From Trichormus sp. NMC-1 (GTDB lineage Bacteria > Cyanobacteriota > Cyanobacteriia > Cyanobacteriales > Nostocaceae): a stretch of DNA of 64,000 bases. The notes under the pieces were generated by a model. It saw nothing but the letters and a program-made list of their open reading frames with translations. It did no database searches and was not told the origin of the DNA. Within the stretch, counting starts at the first letter, position 1; each line of letters starts with the position of its first letter. Below, piece by piece: positions 55,001-63,133 of the stretch. Location of the stretch: contig NZ_LZQD01000001.1 of the NCBI RefSeq assembly GCF_001858025.1, forward strand, positions 879,041-943,040. The letters are read 5' to 3'. The translations under genes were made by a program, and so were the position numbers.

Positions 55001-56137
55001 ATTAATTCTCTGTTCATGAGATGTTCTACTATCAGCTAATAGTGTATTATTCCAAGTTTGAAAAAATTGATTCCATAAATTACTATTAATTTGTTGTTCT
55101 AATAAACCTTTAATTACTAATTCTAAACTAGAAATCGGTTCATAAGTACTTTCAGCAATTTCTAGACGAGAAGCAAGTTTTTTGTAACCATCTGCTGATT
55201 GAATTGGAACTGATTTTAGTGGTCTAATTTGAGTAAAACAAACTAAAGCTAGTTTACTTTTATTGTTTTCACAAATATTAGTAATGCTTTGTAATGTAAG
55301 TCCTCCTGAATTAAACGAATCCTTAGCCCACGCTTGTAAATACGCATTTAGTTCATCAAATAAAATTAAAATTCCTGCATATTTTGCATTTTCTCCAGAA
55401 CATAATTTATTGATTAATTCTGCTAATATTTCTTCGATTTTCAAATCTGTATCAAAGTCAATTGCAAATCCTTTATTTAGTTGTCTGCTAATTTCTTTAA
55501 CAGTAGAAATTACGCGATAATTATCTTTCTCTAATGAATCAATAACACTGTAAAAATCTCCAAATTGGTTTCCTGTTGTTTCTAAGAAATGATTAACTTG
55601 ATTAATTTGTTCTTCGGTTAAATTGTATAAATATTCCAGGGGTTTTTGACAAAGTTGTTGTGCTAATGAATTGGTAACACCTTCATTTTCTAATGTTTGA
55701 CGCAGAGATTTTAAGAATGTTTGTCTTAAATCGATTCCGTCATCGCCACTAATACAAATTACTAAATGTTTAGGATTACGTCGTTTATAAGCTGTTAATT
55801 CTTCTAATTTTTCTATATCATTTCCCGATGCAATTTTAATTTGATTTAATATTCCTTGAATTTCAGAACTATCTAATAATTGTTTAAAATAGTTAGCTGC
55901 AACTAAAGCAAAATGAGATTTACCTTTACCATAATCTTGAACAAATAAATGAATGTTTGAACTATTTGGACTTTGATAGCTTTTTTGAATTTTATCCAAT
56001 ACATCTAATGTGGAATGATTAAAAACAAATCCTTGACATAAAAGTAAGTTTTTTTTAGCATCAGCCATCATACCAAAGTTAACGGCATTAGCTACCATTC
56101 CTGATTCATTAATTTTTACTATTTGATTAAGTTGCAT
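52097..56137 (-). CDS. brxC: BrxC/PglY-like large P-loop ATPase
   Basis: A 1346-residue protein, the core of the island. The N-terminal ATPase has Walker A DYGKGKSH (68-75) after a GMVANAVNFGMM leader, and Walker B ILILFDE (256-262, followed by LNAYLQAW). Helical and winged-helix-like parts follow (for example ELTGLSEKQTKETLDKLTQDRKIIYF near 530). A middle domain and a long coiled coil (about 1090-1330) end the protein. Size and motifs match the BrxC/PglY class of BREX proteins; the fit to that class is by pattern, and other large AAA-like defence ATPases are possible. It is 46 bases from the upstream gene and translationally coupled to the next. Confidence 0.65.
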   Translation of the reverse strand: MQLNQIVKINESGMVANAVNFGMMADAKKNLLLCQGFVFNHSTLDVLDKIQKSYQSPNSSNIHLFVQDYGKGKSHFALVAANYFKQLLDSSEIQGILNQIKIASGNDIEKLEELTAYKRRNPKHLVICISGDDGIDLRQTFLKSLRQTLENEGVTNSLAQQLCQKPLEYLYNLTEEQINQVNHFLETTGNQFGDFYSVIDSLEKDNYRVISTVKEISRQLNKGFAIDFDTDLKIEEILAELINKLCSGENAKYAGILILFDELNAYLQAWAKDSFNSGGLTLQSITNICENNKSKLALVCFTQIRPLKSVPIQSADGYKKLASRLEIAESTYEPISSLELVIKGLLEQQINSNLWNQFFQTWNNTLLADSRTSHEQRINIYRERGWSLQEFNNTLTIGCFPLHPLNIYLLCNLDFTQGRTAIQYIKEDVKNFINSQPVEKNGKLNYLPAISLVDAFENNFSQPEFYHHYSEYQKAYDTIAASATENEIVVLKAIFLFYVSQNKLYKPESEKHDVILSELTGLSEKQTKETLDKLTQDRKIIYFNSGDNTYRFYAGSNLLEISQEIAEETSKQADKISVNLAVNHCQKEVITYLQSDKIEGTAFMDNNQLLNDEWFFEYKFYSIVEFEQALSGYKTIENSAGKGIFAYVLAETIEEIQYIRTKVNQLISQSKHKDSIAVAIPNKPVREICVDLLKLDIIRRKTTAEKQEAGTALQQLSKALQDKIKREIQEVINSCTYHCFQLDKLTTAEKQDPEAIVSHLLQNLYCFVPPLGRCDKIALKNSTGNRIIGSLSRYLLDNNSSTNNFLNQSDQTLITQVFVNSWGLFKTASQKYSVYSVQIPTNKNVITAWNKIDELTALGNKQKTSINIDKIFQELSKPPFGYNEYTFTMLFVGWISYHRAEVTLKGNFGIPKTKKEQVLIEEKPIKDWVTTNVFDKPKDFVNEWILNSGKKPQLIRSQPVICPDIPERCDYNQAQKLIEKIDLFINSADPDQIQLQAIKPKREQILAGIKKIDAWFKPIETAENLSDDVNLETLINIYPHLQIQLEKPKTFNLVNNSKSSVLSGISDIIYATQQQKQRHTNALKNVLDKINEVVEQLGEKSESLKTEQELGGYQVEVQTAIEKITQVSLPQHLLDTLNYSLKVANRKLTDIQYQSEIKLSLDKIEILYKTLSNNATQQDYIDTINEIEKLTNEVVKQESRYQQIINDIETKSQNLVQEIAIWEERLRGITKNQALELYNEVSQQQNRFTKPEFSEQIQQIIEQLNHIILENTHPEETTIKKQDDANLTLERIKHKLTEIQNESQKKECQENQIENQIITLFQQLSSERQQKLYIKLAEYLYNPGEN

Positions 56138-56177
56138 AGTTTTATATCCCTGGTATATGATTTATATCGTTTAGGGT

Positions 56178-56193
56178 TTGGGCTAAAGCCCAA
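56178..56193. repeat. Palindromic CGTAGT..CTTTAG repeat (copy 3) at a gene end
   Basis: TTGGGCTAAAGCCCAA forms a perfect 16-bp palindrome, with CTACGG next to it (56195-56200). It overlaps the stop codon (plus-strand CTA at 56183-56185) of the 146-aa gene, so that protein's last residues (VVGL) are encoded by the repeat. Confidence 0.6.
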
Positions 56194-56623
56194 CTACGGA
56201 CTTGATACGTTTTTTATCCCAATTAGGTGGAATAAATTTAGTAGGGAGTAAAATCCATAAAATGCTGTCTAAATGTCTTATATCTCCCAGCTTTTTCCAA
56301 AATAAACTAATAGGAGATGAGGGTTTACTATAAAGATAGGATATTAAAATATCTAAGTCTTTTAAGATCAGAACTTTTTTACTATTATTAGCACAAATTT
56401 CTTTAATAGCATCTAATTCATCATCTAAATTTTCATTCAAAATTAGATATTTTTGTTTGCTGTTAATACGACTAATTAAGTTATCACGATAACTGATAAT
56501 TTGAGCGTTATTGTTAAATGCAATCTGAACAATTTCGGCATTATGAGGATTATCCCACAATATTAAATGAGGGTAATCTGTTGGTTTTGCATCTTGAAGT
56601 GATAAATTATTGATTGTTACCAT
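56183..56623 (-). CDS. Small BrxF-reminiscent protein without a P-loop
   Basis: A 146-residue protein. The C-terminal half has KKVLILKDLDILISYLYSKP, FWKKLGDIRHLDSILWILLPTKFIPPNW and KRIKSVV. This looks like the Walker-B to sensor part of a small AAA-type fold as in BrxF of type 3 BREX. No GKT/GKS is present upstream, so it probably does not hydrolyse ATP. Its start overlaps the DUF4007 gene end by 17 bases; its stop lies in a dispersed palindrome and may be an altered C-terminus. The family link is tentative. Confidence 0.55.
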   Translation of the reverse strand: MVTINNLSLQDAKPTDYPHLILWDNPHNAEIVQIAFNNNAQIISYRDNLISRINSKQKYLILNENLDDELDAIKEICANNSKKVLILKDLDILISYLYSKPSSPISLFWKKLGDIRHLDSILWILLPTKFIPPNWDKKRIKSVVGL

Positions 56624-57440
56624 AAGCTTTTTCTAATAATTTGATAGGTTGATCCCAACGACAAATAATTTGATAGGGTGCAACGGTGCGTCTTTGTTCT
56701 ATAATTCCCAAAGATTCCATCCTATTCAGATGTTGTTGTAAAGTTTCAGATTGAATACCTAAAACCGGGATAATTCCCATCTTTTGAGAGAAAATATCAT
56801 CAGTTAATACAGAAGTTTCCTGATTAAAATCTCGTTCCCAAAGTTTAGCCAGGAAATAACCAATTAAATAATCATTAGGAAGTTTTGTTTTTCCGGTTTG
56901 ATATTTGTCGGTTTTAATTTCTTGGATAATTTGACAATTAGCTAATGCTTGTGGTTCAGTATAAGCTCTTAAAATATATTTGAATCTTTCAGGAATTACT
57001 TTAGCAGGTTCTTCAAATATAGAAATACTATTTTGAAATAAATCATTTTTACTAAAAGTTGGATTTTCAGGGAGAAAAGTATAAATAAAATAAGTCCATC
57101 CTCCCCATTCCGCCGGGTTTTCTGGTATTTGCTTTAAACCTTCATTACCAAAGCTTAAATAAAAGTGCATTAACCAATCTGTAATATTTGATTTTAAAGA
57201 AAAATCATATTTTAAAACTATTTTTCCTTCTGGGCTGAGATAATTATCTTTAACTAAACCTGCTCTAGTTGCCCAACTTTTAATTTTGCCAACTTTGGCA
57301 TTACCTAAACCTGTTTTTGTCATCAGGTTTTCTAAAGTATCTTTTAAACCTTTTTCTTCTGAAGCTGCTTCTAGTATTCTTTTAATTTCTTCTTTTTTGA
57401 GGGAGAAGTTACCGTTGAAATGCAGTTGCATTTTAGCCAT
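56607..57440 (-). CDS. DUF4007-like protein, first gene of the BREX-like operon
   Basis: A 277-residue protein. It begins MQLHFNGNFSLKKEEIKRIL, then TGLGNAKVGKIKSWATRAGLV, LSPEGKIVL and ITDWLMHFYLSFG followed by AEWGGWTYFIYTFL, as in DUF4007. The last third (TLQQHLNRMESLGIIEQRRTV) looks like a winged-helix DNA-binding part. DUF4007 genes occur in phosphorothioation (Dnd/Ssp-type) and some BREX-like islands beside a PAPS-reductase-like protein; none is present here. ATG 57440. Upstream lies a terminator and dxr, so this is the operon's first gene. Probably a DNA-binding or regulatory component. Confidence 0.65.
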   Translation of the reverse strand: MAKMQLHFNGNFSLKKEEIKRILEAASEEKGLKDTLENLMTKTGLGNAKVGKIKSWATRAGLVKDNYLSPEGKIVLKYDFSLKSNITDWLMHFYLSFGNEGLKQIPENPAEWGGWTYFIYTFLPENPTFSKNDLFQNSISIFEEPAKVIPERFKYILRAYTEPQALANCQIIQEIKTDKYQTGKTKLPNDYLIGYFLAKLWERDFNQETSVLTDDIFSQKMGIIPVLGIQSETLQQHLNRMESLGIIEQRRTVAPYQIICRWDQPIKLLEKAYGNNQ

Positions 57441-57614
57441 AGTCTATCCAGTATTCGGTAATATGATATTTTCAGTGATATTACTTAAAAAAATGGTTGC
57501 ACTCGCAAATAAAAACTGCTATTTGTATTTGGGTTTAACTGCGGTGGCAATATTTTCAGTCTTGTTTAAGTGCTGACTGTATTATAGTGTATATAATGAC
57601 GTTTTAGTAATCTG

Positions 57615-57678
57615 AGATCCCCGAATTTTCTTTGTTGCTGTCAAAAAATTTTCAGCTAATGTCAGAAGTCGGGGATCT
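57615..57678. terminator. Long-armed hairpin between dxr and the BREX-like operon
   Basis: AGATCCCCGA (57615-57624) pairs with TCGGGGATCT (57669-57678) across about 44 bases. The arms equal those of 44407-44439, where the same outer arms enclose a tight loop. Dxr (minus strand) ends six bases to the right, so this terminates dxr transcription before the island. Confidence 0.6.
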
Positions 57679-57683
57679 AATAT

Positions 57684-58880
57684 TTACCCTACAGAAATTA
57701 TCTGTGGCTGAGTTGCTACCTTTTCCATAGCTGTGAAAACTTCTTGCCTAGCCCATTTATCTGCTGCCAAAATGTCATCTAAAGAGGGATTTTGTTTGTT
57801 ATCATTTTGATGACTTTCGCACACAAATTCAATACACTTAGGAATATCCAAAAAGCGAATTTTCTCTTCTAAAAATAACGCTACAACTTGTTCATTAGCA
57901 GCATTTAACACCGCAGGCATAGAACCAGCAGCCCTACCAGCAGCGTAAGCTAACTGCATACAAGGATACTTTTGATGATCCGGTTCACGGAAAGTTAAAT
58001 CACCAGATTTTACTAAATTCAATCTTTCCCAATTAGTGTAAATTCGCTCAGGCCAAGATAAAGCATAAAGCAGAGGTAAACGCATATCTGGCCAACCAAG
58101 TTGAGCTAAAACCGAAGTATCTTGTAACTCTATTAAAGAGTGAATAATACTTTGAGGATGAATGACAATTTCGATGTTATCGTAATCTACACCAAATAAA
58201 TAATGAGCCTCAATTACTTCCAAACCCTTATTCATCAAAGTTGCCGAATCTACGGTGATTTTTCGTCCCATTGACCAGTTAGGATGTTTAAGAGCATCAG
58301 CAACTTTTACTTCTGCTAACTTTTCCACAGGCCAATCTCGAAAAGCACCACCGGAAGCGGTAAGTAATATCTTTCTTAAACCATCTTTGGGAACACCTTG
58401 CAGACATTGAAAAATGGCAGAATGTTCAGAATCTGCTGGTAAAAGTTTGACACCGTGTTTTTCCACCAACGGTAAAACCACAGGAGCGCCGGCAATCAGG
58501 GTTTCTTTGTTTGCTAAAGCAATATCCTTACCTGCTTCAATAGCCGCAATTGTCGGTAATAGCCCAGCGCAACCAACAATACCAGTAACAACTGTTTGGG
58601 CATCGCCATAACGAGCAACTTCTATCACTCCCGCTTCACCAGCAAGTAAAATAGGTTGGGGATTTAAATCTTTGATTGCTTCCCGAAGTTCTGGTAATTT
58701 CTCAGCAGCAGAAATAGCAGCGATTTGGGGGCGAAACTGGCGAATTTGCGCCGCGAACAACTCCACATTCCTTCCAGCAGCTAATCCGACGATTCGGAAT
58801 TTATCTGGGTGTTCAGAGACGATATCTAAGGTTTGAGTACCAATTGAGCCGGTAGAACCAAGTAAAGTTATAGCTTTCAC
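57684..58880 (-). CDS. dxr: 1-deoxy-D-xylulose 5-phosphate reductoisomerase
   Basis: A 398-residue DXR, second enzyme of the MEP isoprenoid pathway: DXP + NADPH to 2-C-methyl-D-erythritol 4-phosphate. NADPH-binding GSTGSIG (7-13); [11 protein letters not shown], the metal/substrate site [15 protein letters not shown], and [12 protein letters not shown] all present; central [14 protein letters not shown]-like motif (here [14 protein letters not shown]) conserved. Length is normal. Cytosolic and essential for carotenoids, chlorophyll phytyl and quinones. It bounds the BREX-like island on its right. Confidence 0.96.
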   Translation of the reverse strand: MKAITLLGSTGSIGTQTLDIVSEHPDKFRIVGLAAGRNVELFAAQIRQFRPQIAAISAAEKLPELREAIKDLNPQPILLAGEAGVIEVARYGDAQTVVTGIVGCAGLLPTIAAIEAGKDIALANKETLIAGAPVVLPLVEKHGVKLLPADSEHSAIFQCLQGVPKDGLRKILLTASGGAFRDWPVEKLAEVKVADALKHPNWSMGRKITVDSATLMNKGLEVIEAHYLFGVDYDNIEIVIHPQSIIHSLIELQDTSVLAQLGWPDMRLPLLYALSWPERIYTNWERLNLVKSGDLTFREPDHQKYPCMQLAYAAGRAAGSMPAVLNAANEQVVALFLEEKIRFLDIPKCIEFVCESHQNDNKQNPSLDDILAADKWARQEVFTAMEKVATQPQIISVG

Positions 58881-58928
58881 AATTATTTAATAATTAACGG
58901 TAATTTTAAATATAAATTGCTTCGGCTA

Positions 58929-60431
58929 CTAATTTCCCGATTTTTTGAGAACAGAATTGATATCGCTATCTATAATCTGGCTACAAGAACCTGGCCGCTT
59001 ATAGATACAAGTTTCTTGCCAACATTTCTGCAAAGTATAGTCTTGATATTGAGATGGTATGGAACGATTGCCAATAATGTAGTTAAAACCTGCTTTTAGC
59101 TCTTCAAAATCTGCTGCTTTTTCAACTTGATATATGGGAACATCCCGGTGAAAATAGGTATACCCTCCTGATAAAGCCCAATTAACACCCCAAAGGCCAA
59201 GACCACAAACAGTATTTTCTGTACTTAAGCTTTGTAAGGCTAGTAAATTATTAGTTGTAGCATACAAATGTGTATTTTCTAAGTTAGTACCAAAAGTAGA
59301 AAAATTCAAAGGATTATAAATATTAAATCGGCTGAGGAGAGTTACAGAAGTGGAAGTCCAGAGGAATACACAAAGTAATATTGCTATGACTTTTTTTCCA
59401 TGTGAAACCCATCTGTGGGAAAAGTTTAAAATTAATAAAACTAATTCTGCTGTTCCTATTCCTGCTAATATCATCACCATTGGTAATGCAGGATAAATAA
59501 AGCGATATTCTTTATGAGCTAACAAACTATGAGACAAAATAATAATTAAAGCTGACCATGCCAAAATAGGAATACGACGGGAACCTAAAAGAGCCAGAAT
59601 AACTATAGGTATAGAGAACCAAGACCAAGTTTTCAGCAAGAAAATAAAGTATTCATACCAAGGAGAAACTCCATAAAGTTTACTTCTACCTTCAACAATA
59701 TTCACCCAAATATTTAACCAAAAAGATTGAAAAGGATAAGTCCAAGTAAAGGCATCAACAGTTCCAAATATTAGCATAGGGGCGATGATACCTAAGATCA
59801 TTGGCAACCATTTATTACGCCAATCTTTTCTACAAATGTAAATTATAATAAAAGCAATACAAGGTAAAAAGTGGATTCTTAATGCTAGAGATATTCCTAA
59901 CACACATCCTGATAAAAATAGACGCTTTCTGGTTGTAAGTAAATTTTTTTGAACTCCTAAATAAACTCCAGGTAAGAGAAAATGTGTTGCTACGACTTCG
60001 GTAAAAGCTTTGGGAGAAAAGTAGATTAGTTCAAACCAAATAGTACAAATAGCGGCACAAATCAAGGCTGTAATTGTTCCTCCTATCTTTTTTCCCCATA
60101 AATATGCGACTAAGATATTACTTAGAGAAAGTAGAGATAAAAATAAATTAACTCCTATTAGATATCCAGTAGAACCTTCTCCCAGCCACGAAGTTAGACG
60201 CATAATAGCTGCGAGAATTCCTGGTAATACCCAGGAACGAATACCGTCTCTAAATTCCCAGGTAACAATACCGTTACCAAAAGCAAGCCGGTGTGCAGGT
60301 TCTAGGGTTTGAAAAATTTCATCAGCCCAAAATATATTGGGGAATTTTAAAGCCATACCAGCGCGCAGTATTAATGCGAATATAATGAGGATGCCTAATA
60401 ATAGGTTATCTAATTTAAAATGACGATTCAT
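58929..60431 (-). CDS. GT22 (Alg9/PIG-B-like) polytopic glycosyltransferase
   Basis: A 500-residue membrane protein with about ten TM segments. The first loop holds NIFWADEIFQTLEPAHRL, with the D-E pair typical of GT-C enzymes, and GNGIVTWEFRDGIRSWVLP. A later cytoplasmic loop has HKEYRFIYPALPM, the GT22 HKExRF motif. GT22 enzymes use lipid-linked mannose; in bacteria they act in glycan or glycolipid assembly. The C-terminal part (Cys-rich end CGLGLWGVNWALSGG...CWQETCIYKR) is unusual. ATG 60431. Same orientation as the GT39 gene upstream. Confidence 0.75.
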   Translation of the reverse strand: MNRHFKLDNLLLGILIIFALILRAGMALKFPNIFWADEIFQTLEPAHRLAFGNGIVTWEFRDGIRSWVLPGILAAIMRLTSWLGEGSTGYLIGVNLFLSLLSLSNILVAYLWGKKIGGTITALICAAICTIWFELIYFSPKAFTEVVATHFLLPGVYLGVQKNLLTTRKRLFLSGCVLGISLALRIHFLPCIAFIIIYICRKDWRNKWLPMILGIIAPMLIFGTVDAFTWTYPFQSFWLNIWVNIVEGRSKLYGVSPWYEYFIFLLKTWSWFSIPIVILALLGSRRIPILAWSALIIILSHSLLAHKEYRFIYPALPMVMILAGIGTAELVLLILNFSHRWVSHGKKVIAILLCVFLWTSTSVTLLSRFNIYNPLNFSTFGTNLENTHLYATTNNLLALQSLSTENTVCGLGLWGVNWALSGGYTYFHRDVPIYQVEKAADFEELKAGFNYIIGNRSIPSQYQDYTLQKCWQETCIYKRPGSCSQIIDSDINSVLKKSGN

Positions 60432-60482
60432 CTTTTTGATGATGAGAGGAAATTATTATAGAATACTATCAGCAAACAAGAC

Positions 60483-60638
60483 TTACTGATTATTTTCGGG
60501 TTCAGATTCCACAACTTCAAATTTTACTTTATTGTATAAATCTTTTAAGCAAATCTCAAAAGGCACTGTTTCCAGTGATATGTTTTCATCTTCCAGATAT
60601 TCCTCTGGGGTGTAATATTGTTTTTCTGTTATTTGCAT
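60483..60638 (-). CDS. Internally deleted Uma2 remnant (51 aa)
   Basis: A 51-codon gene on the minus strand (ATG 60638, TAA 60483-60485). The first ~16 residues, MQITEKQYYTPEEYLE, are the usual Uma2/DUF820 start. The rest, SLETVPFEICLKDLYNKVKF then EVVE, is the usual Uma2 C-terminus; the catalytic middle (~130 residues) is gone. It is an internal deletion that left an open frame, so it cannot be an active nuclease. It may be a translated remnant or a small inhibitor-like derivative; decay is the simpler view. Confidence 0.65.
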   Translation of the reverse strand: MQITEKQYYTPEEYLEDENISLETVPFEICLKDLYNKVKFEVVESEPENNQ

Positions 60639-60724
60639 ATTTTTGATGAAAAAGCTATGTATGTTAATTTAACATATTAGTAGTATCGCTTGTGTTGTTA
60701 TCTATATTGTCTGAAAGTTCTACA

Positions 60725-62278
60725 TTATACATTATTATAATTAATTGGTGGTGAAATCAATGTAAATCCTTTGGCTTCTCCTATAATTTTACTTTGATTT
60801 AAATTCATTTTCTCCAAAGTCTTATTATCCACTAACAAATAAGATTTCTTAGACAACATTTCCTGCAACACCGAAATAGGAACAGCAACTACTTTACAAT
60901 CGCTATAAAAATCTAAACTAGGACGATTATAAGCAAAAGAAGTATAGATTGTTGTTCCCGCTGGAATATGTTTACGAATTAATGCAGCAACTGGTTTAAC
61001 TGGGAACGCTTCATTTAACTCCCATATCCATGAATGGGAACTCATTAACAACAATAAAACTAAATACATTCCAGCAAATAAAACAGGGATAAAGTTACGA
61101 TTTCGCTTGATAACTAACCATGCAGCAATACTCATACTGATTGCTAAAATAATACTCATAATAATTAATGTTGGTTGTGGATCAGCAAAACTAAAATAGA
61201 CACAACCTCCCAAACCAGCAACAGTCAAAAAAGCAAAAAACCCTCCTAAGAATTTGACATTAAACTTCCCTTGCTGCCAAATTTCACTCAAATTAGCACC
61301 AATTGCTAGAGCTAAAAATGGATATATAGGCATTACATACCAGGGAAGTTTTGTACTCATAAATGAGATAGTGCCAAAGTAAATTACTGTGCCGATAATA
61401 ATCAAAGAACCCCAAGTAGTATGGCTTTTTCTCCAAGCTAAATATAACCCTCCTGGCAAAAACAACAACCAGGGAAAACCATATTTAAGTATTTCAATTA
61501 AATAGTACCAAATTGGTCCACTATGCCCTTCTACGGATTCTACCAGTCGCGCAAAAGTTTGTGATTGCAAATTTGTTTGTAAGAAATTCTCACCATAATG
61601 TTGCCATTGGGCAATATACCAAGCAATTGGTAAAGCATTTCCTAATAATATGCCCATCCATAAATATAAACTTTTGAATAAATAAAACTCTCGATTTGCT
61701 AATATAAATAAACCTGCAATTCCTCCTAAAAGCAAAACTATCATGCCTTTAGTAAGAGTAATTAATCCTAAACTCAAGCCAATTCCTAAAGCATAAATTC
61801 GCTGCTGACGTGATTTTAAAATACAAAATAATAACAATAAGAAAAATGTAATAACTGCACCATCTAACATTGCAAGTCTACCATGACGCACTACAGGTAA
61901 CATCGTCATATAAACCAAAGCAGTAAATAATGCTGGTAAACTTTGGTTAAAAACTAAATTTCCTACAGAGTAAAGTAAAGGTACACCCAATGCAGTTAAT
62001 ATTGCACTTGGTAAGCGTGTTGTCCATTCATTTACACCACCAAAGGAATAAGCAATAGCAATTAACCAGTGTATTAAAGGTGGTTTATTATGATATGGTT
62101 CACCTCCTAAAGTGGGGTAAAGCCAAACCATTTTATCCACTGGGTTTCGCCAAATTTCACGGGCAACTTGGGCTATAGTACCTTCATCCCAATCTCGTAA
62201 AGGTAAATTTCCTAAAAATAGCAGCCACAGGAATAAAGATGCAAATAATAAACCGAATAACCAGTGTTTATTCCTCAT
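60725..62278 (-). CDS. GT39/ArnT-like lipid-linked-sugar glycosyltransferase
   Basis: A 517-residue polytopic protein. Its first loop has GNLPLRDWDEGTIAQVAREI (the GT-C D-E motif after TM1), then PYHNKPPLIHWLIAIAY and RHGRLAMLDGAVITFFLLLLF, followed by nine or more TM segments and SFMSTKLPWYVMPIYPFLAL, all typical of ArnT/GT39. These enzymes move a sugar from polyprenyl phosphate onto a lipid, glycan or protein at the periplasmic face. The GT2 remnant just beyond its start could once have made the donor. ATG 62278. Acceptor unknown. Confidence 0.82.
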   Translation of the reverse strand: MRNKHWLFGLLFASLFLWLLFLGNLPLRDWDEGTIAQVAREIWRNPVDKMVWLYPTLGGEPYHNKPPLIHWLIAIAYSFGGVNEWTTRLPSAILTALGVPLLYSVGNLVFNQSLPALFTALVYMTMLPVVRHGRLAMLDGAVITFFLLLLFCILKSRQQRIYALGIGLSLGLITLTKGMIVLLLGGIAGLFILANREFYLFKSLYLWMGILLGNALPIAWYIAQWQHYGENFLQTNLQSQTFARLVESVEGHSGPIWYYLIEILKYGFPWLLFLPGGLYLAWRKSHTTWGSLIIIGTVIYFGTISFMSTKLPWYVMPIYPFLALAIGANLSEIWQQGKFNVKFLGGFFAFLTVAGLGGCVYFSFADPQPTLIIMSIILAISMSIAAWLVIKRNRNFIPVLFAGMYLVLLLLMSSHSWIWELNEAFPVKPVAALIRKHIPAGTTIYTSFAYNRPSLDFYSDCKVVAVPISVLQEMLSKKSYLLVDNKTLEKMNLNQSKIIGEAKGFTLISPPINYNNV

Positions 62279-63133
62279 ATTTATAAATTGATTAATGGCA
62301 AAAATTGCATGATGTTTGTAACTTTTTTAAAGTCTTTAATTCTGAAATATCTGGTTTGATTTTTCCGCTATTGCCAATTGTTTTTCAGCTTGTCTTGGTT
62401 CGCTCTTTGAGCATGATCTGCGAATTACACCATCATGATAATCGAGTGCGTTACCTGAGTCTAGCTAGAAATTTTGGTCATCAAGTCTCAGTGGACATAG
62501 GAGTGAAAAAGAATGTAGAGCCGAGAATCCCTACCCAGGTCACGTTTCTATAAAGGTTCTGGATAACGCATATTTCATTTCTGGAGATGTCTAGTCTCAA
62601 TAAGAGCCTGAAACATGAAACAGATTTAAATTTTGAGAAGAGTATCTAGCTTAACGACTAACTATGGCTTGATAATGGGAAACTATAATCTGTTATTTGT
62701 TGTCTACATACAGTATGAAATTCCTAAAACAACAATATGCCATTAAAAATTTAATATTTTCTTTAAGAATAAGGAATGTACTAAAAAAATAAACTACATA
62801 TTAACAGTAATGCTACTGATAGTTTGTGCCGTTATTTGGAGTTAGATACTCTATTCTTCTTGGCTATTTATGTGGAATAATCATTGATTCATTATCCTAC
62901 TGTGTTGACAAAAGTACAAAAGTTAGAGATTCATCACTTAAGGGGTTAGCTAAAGGCTAAGTTTTAGGCAACTCCGTATAATTTATCATGCTAGATTGCG
63001 GAATTTCTGTAACTTTGTATCGCAATTTTCATGATTACTAGTAAGCCGTTGAGTATCTAATATCTAGACAAAATGTGTTATAACCTACCGTCAGAAACCT
63101 AATTGATGGTTCAACCCTTATAGGAGCTTTGTA
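62279..63133. other. Spacer with a GT2 remnant and the deacetylase leader
   Basis: About 850 bases without an intact gene. A GT2 remnant lies at 62398-62505 (annotated separately). From 62506 to 63120 the sequence is AT-rich, with no repeat or RNA I recognise; the end contains the promoter and leader of the polysaccharide deacetylase gene. Confidence 0.55.
62398..62505 (+). pseudogene. Fragment of a GT2 polyprenyl-phosphate sugar synthase
   Basis: One forward frame reads ICELHHHDNRVRYLSLARNF then GHQVSVDIGV. The pattern (D-x-RV-x-x-L-S-L-x-RNFGHQ) is the well-known block of DPM1/ArnC-like GT2 glycosyltransferases, after which an aspartate-rich active site should come but does not. The preceding NEE/VYN and DDGS motifs are also missing. 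It is a short relic of about 36 codons; the longer open frame around it has no further homology. Confidence 0.6.

Noticed and set aside
62305-62553. 82-codon open frame as a functional gene
   Set aside because: Only ~36 codons show GT2 similarity, and catalytic motifs are missing; treated as a relic.
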